DNA from: Simplicispira metamorpha | GTDB taxonomy: Bacteria > Pseudomonadota > Gammaproteobacteria > Burkholderiales > Burkholderiaceae_C | Length of the DNA: 64,000 nt | Assembly: GCF_004341365.1 (NCBI RefSeq) | Contig: NZ_SLXH01000023.1 | Coordinates: 1 to 64,000, forward strand | Reading direction: 5' to 3' | Shown here: positions 62,729 to 64,000 of the stretch, one piece after another | Layout of the letters: each line of letters opens with the position of its first letter | Numbering within the stretch: position 1 is the first letter of the stretch | The notes under the pieces: model-generated | Databases searched by the model: none | Seen by the model: the letters and a program-made list of their open reading frames with translations, nothing else | What the model was told of the DNA's origin: nothing | Translations under genes and position numbers: made by a program

Positions 62729-64000
62729 ATGAAACCAGCTCCCCCCCTCCACACCCGCGCCCTGCGCCTTGCCTGCCAGGCACTTTGTCTGGCAGGCCTG
62801 GCGCACAGCGCCACGGCCCAGGCCGCAGCAGCCACGCCCGCTGCACCGCCCGCCCCCCTGCGGCTGGACAGCCCGGAAGAGCGTGCCTTGCTGATAGAAC
62901 GCATCAACGCCGCCCTGGAGCGCACCAACCAGAAGCACACCCCGCGCCCACGCGGGCGCGCCGCTGCGACCGCCGTGCGCACCATACCGTCGGTGACGGT
63001 ACAAGTGCCCGCTGCCCCCAAACCGGCCCCGGTGCGTGCGCGCAAAAAGGGCAATGGCGCGGCAACGGCGGCGGCTGCCACCGCTGCGCTGGCAGCCACT
63101 GCAGCCATAGCCAACACTGCCGCAGACCAGGCCCAGCCCACAGACAGCGCACCGCCAGCCGATGCGGGTGCCCCCAATAGCGCGGCAATGCCCCCAACAC
63201 CGGCACCGGCACCTGAACCCACGCCAGTGCAAGCGCAAACAGCAGCGACCCCGGCGCCCGCAGCACCAGCGGCCACCACCGCAGCATCCACGCCGGCACC
63301 CACAACCGCCCCCCCCGTGGTACAGCCCCCTGCTGCCAACGCGCTCAGCGCCAGCCGCCAGGAACTCATGGCCCGTGCCGCCGCCCTGGCCGCAGCGCTG
63401 GCCCCGACCCCCGCCCCGCCCCCTGCCGATCCAGCCACGGTGCCTTGGAGCTACCAGGGCGAGACCGGGCCACAGGCCTGGGGACAGCTGCATCCGGCCT
63501 TTGCCACCTGCGCCCAGGGCCAGCGCCAGTCGCCCTTGCACATCACCGCCGCCGACACCGTGGCAGGCCCAGCCGATCCACTGCGGCCCGGCGCACAAGT
63601 CTTCAGCGGCACCCTCATGCACACGGGCAAAGCGATTGAATTGGAGGTCGAAGGCATCCAGACGCTGGTGCTGCGCGGACGGCCCTGGCAACTGCACAGC
63701 GTGCAGTTTCACCACCCGGCAGAAGAAAAAATCCACCACCAGAACTTCCCCATGGCCACCGATCTGGTGTACCACGGGCCCGAGGGCCAGATGGCGGTGT
63801 TGTCGGTGCCCATGCAGCTGGGCACACCCAACCCGTTCTTGGCCAAAATCTGGACGCACATGCCCCTGGACAGGGCCGACAGCGTGCGCCTGCCACCGGG
63901 CCAGCTGCAAGTGCAAGAGCTGCTGCCGCGCGATCTGCGCTATTACCAGTACCTGGGCTCGCTCACTACACCGCCCTGCACCGAAGGGGTGCTGCGGCTG
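62729..64000 (+). CDS. alpha-carbonic anhydrase-like exported protein, incomplete at window end
   Basis: Reads from ATG 62729 to the window edge (424 codons so far). An export signal (residues 1-34) is followed by a roughly 200-residue Ala/Pro/Thr-rich linker (about 40-240) and then an alpha-carbonic anhydrase domain: WSYQGETGPQAWGQLHPAFATCAQGQRQSPLHI, QFHHPAEEKIHHQNFP and SLTTPPCTEGV. In usual enzymes three zinc His occur in QFHFHxPSE and ExHxVH. Here the first region reads QFHHPAEE, two residues shorter, and the later one MATDLVYHG, with Asp where a His ligand is expected. Catalytic activity is doubtful. The linker may span the periplasm or cell wall. Confidence 0.8.
   Translation, partial: MKPAPPLHTRALRLACQALCLAGLAHSATAQAAAATPAAPPAPLRLDSPEERALLIERINAALERTNQKHTPRPRGRAAATAVRTIPSVTVQVPAAPKPAPVRARKKGNGAATAAAATAALAATAAIANTAADQAQPTDSAPPADAGAPNSAAMPPTPAPAPEPTPVQAQTAATPAPAAPAATTAASTPAPTTAPPVVQPPAANALSASRQELMARAAALAAALAPTPAPPPADPATVPWSYQGETGPQAWGQLHPAFATCAQGQRQSPLHITAADTVAGPADPLRPGAQVFSGTLMHTGKAIELEVEGIQTLVLRGRPWQLHSVQFHHPAEEKIHHQNFPMATDLVYHGPEGQMAVLSVPMQLGTPNPFLAKIWTHMPLDRADSVRLPPGQLQVQELLPRDLRYYQYLGSLTTPPCTEGVLRL

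Overview
The window is a GC-rich, densely coding chromosomal segment from a betaproteobacterium, most likely a member of the Comamonadaceae (Acidovorax / Alicycliphilus / Simplicispira-like). This rests on recognisable gene content and order: pilT-CNBD-pilU, rsmI/yraN/diaA/dolP, ybeX-lnt, glyQ-glyS, fabA-fabB, a phasin, and a MerR regulator next to isovaleryl-CoA dehydrogenase. It also rests on GC- and CAG/CTG-rich codon use. No rRNA, tRNA, phage, insertion sequence or CRISPR array was seen. No gap without a gene exceeds 300 bases.

Layout. 0.1-7.4 kb: a leftward catabolic cluster (MerR/LiuR-type regulator, thioesterase, ivd, beta-carbonic anhydrase, aceK, thiolase, acyl-CoA dehydrogenase) with two LiuR-like operators. 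7.5-8.6 kb: a metallo-beta-lactamase gene broken by a one-base frameshift. 8.7-12.4 kb: yggS, pilT, a cyclic-nucleotide-binding protein and pilU. 12.4-16.3 kb: a beta-hydroxyacid dehydrogenase, then dolP-diaA-yraN back to back with rsmI and a small CWC protein. 16.3-22.6 kb: MFS exporter, glutamine amidotransferase, phasin, TetR regulator, helical-repeat protein, coaX and a BON-LysM protein. 22.6-36.9 kb: mostly leftward; persulfide dioxygenase-rhodanese fusion, YgjP-like peptidase, gmhB, glyS, glyQ, asparaginase, fabB, fabA, lnt, ybeX, GNAT and an Lrp/AsnC regulator. 37-39.2 kb: hpd and phhA (phenylalanine/tyrosine catabolism). 39.3-49.3 kb: hydrolases, an adenylate-forming ligase, slt, 5-formyl-THF cyclo-ligase, GST, NIPSNAP, cca and trxC. 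49.4-54.1 kb: MidA-like methyltransferase, pteridine reductase-like SDR, folB, ttcA, a lipoprotein and a histidine phosphatase. 54.3-64 kb: mgtA, a MacAB-like ABC exporter, ruvB, a MntA-HepT toxin-antitoxin pair and an incomplete alpha-carbonic anhydrase-like gene.

How genes work together. The left cluster looks like branched-chain/acyl-CoA catabolism ending in acetyl-CoA. It includes the isocitrate dehydrogenase switch AceK, which commits acetyl-CoA to the glyoxylate shunt, and a carbonic anhydrase that could feed bicarbonate to methylcrotonyl-CoA carboxylase (not in the window). Hpd and PhhA form the upper phenylalanine pathway beside a divergent Lrp/AsnC regulator.

The most striking non-genic feature is a family of at least 18 related repeats of about 50-65 bp scattered over the window in both orientations. 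Several lie inside reading frames (cca twice, lnt, the dehydrogenase, the SDR), and others supply a start codon or the last codons of a gene. Two copies sharing an identical 43-bp core bracket the MntA-HepT module as direct repeats.
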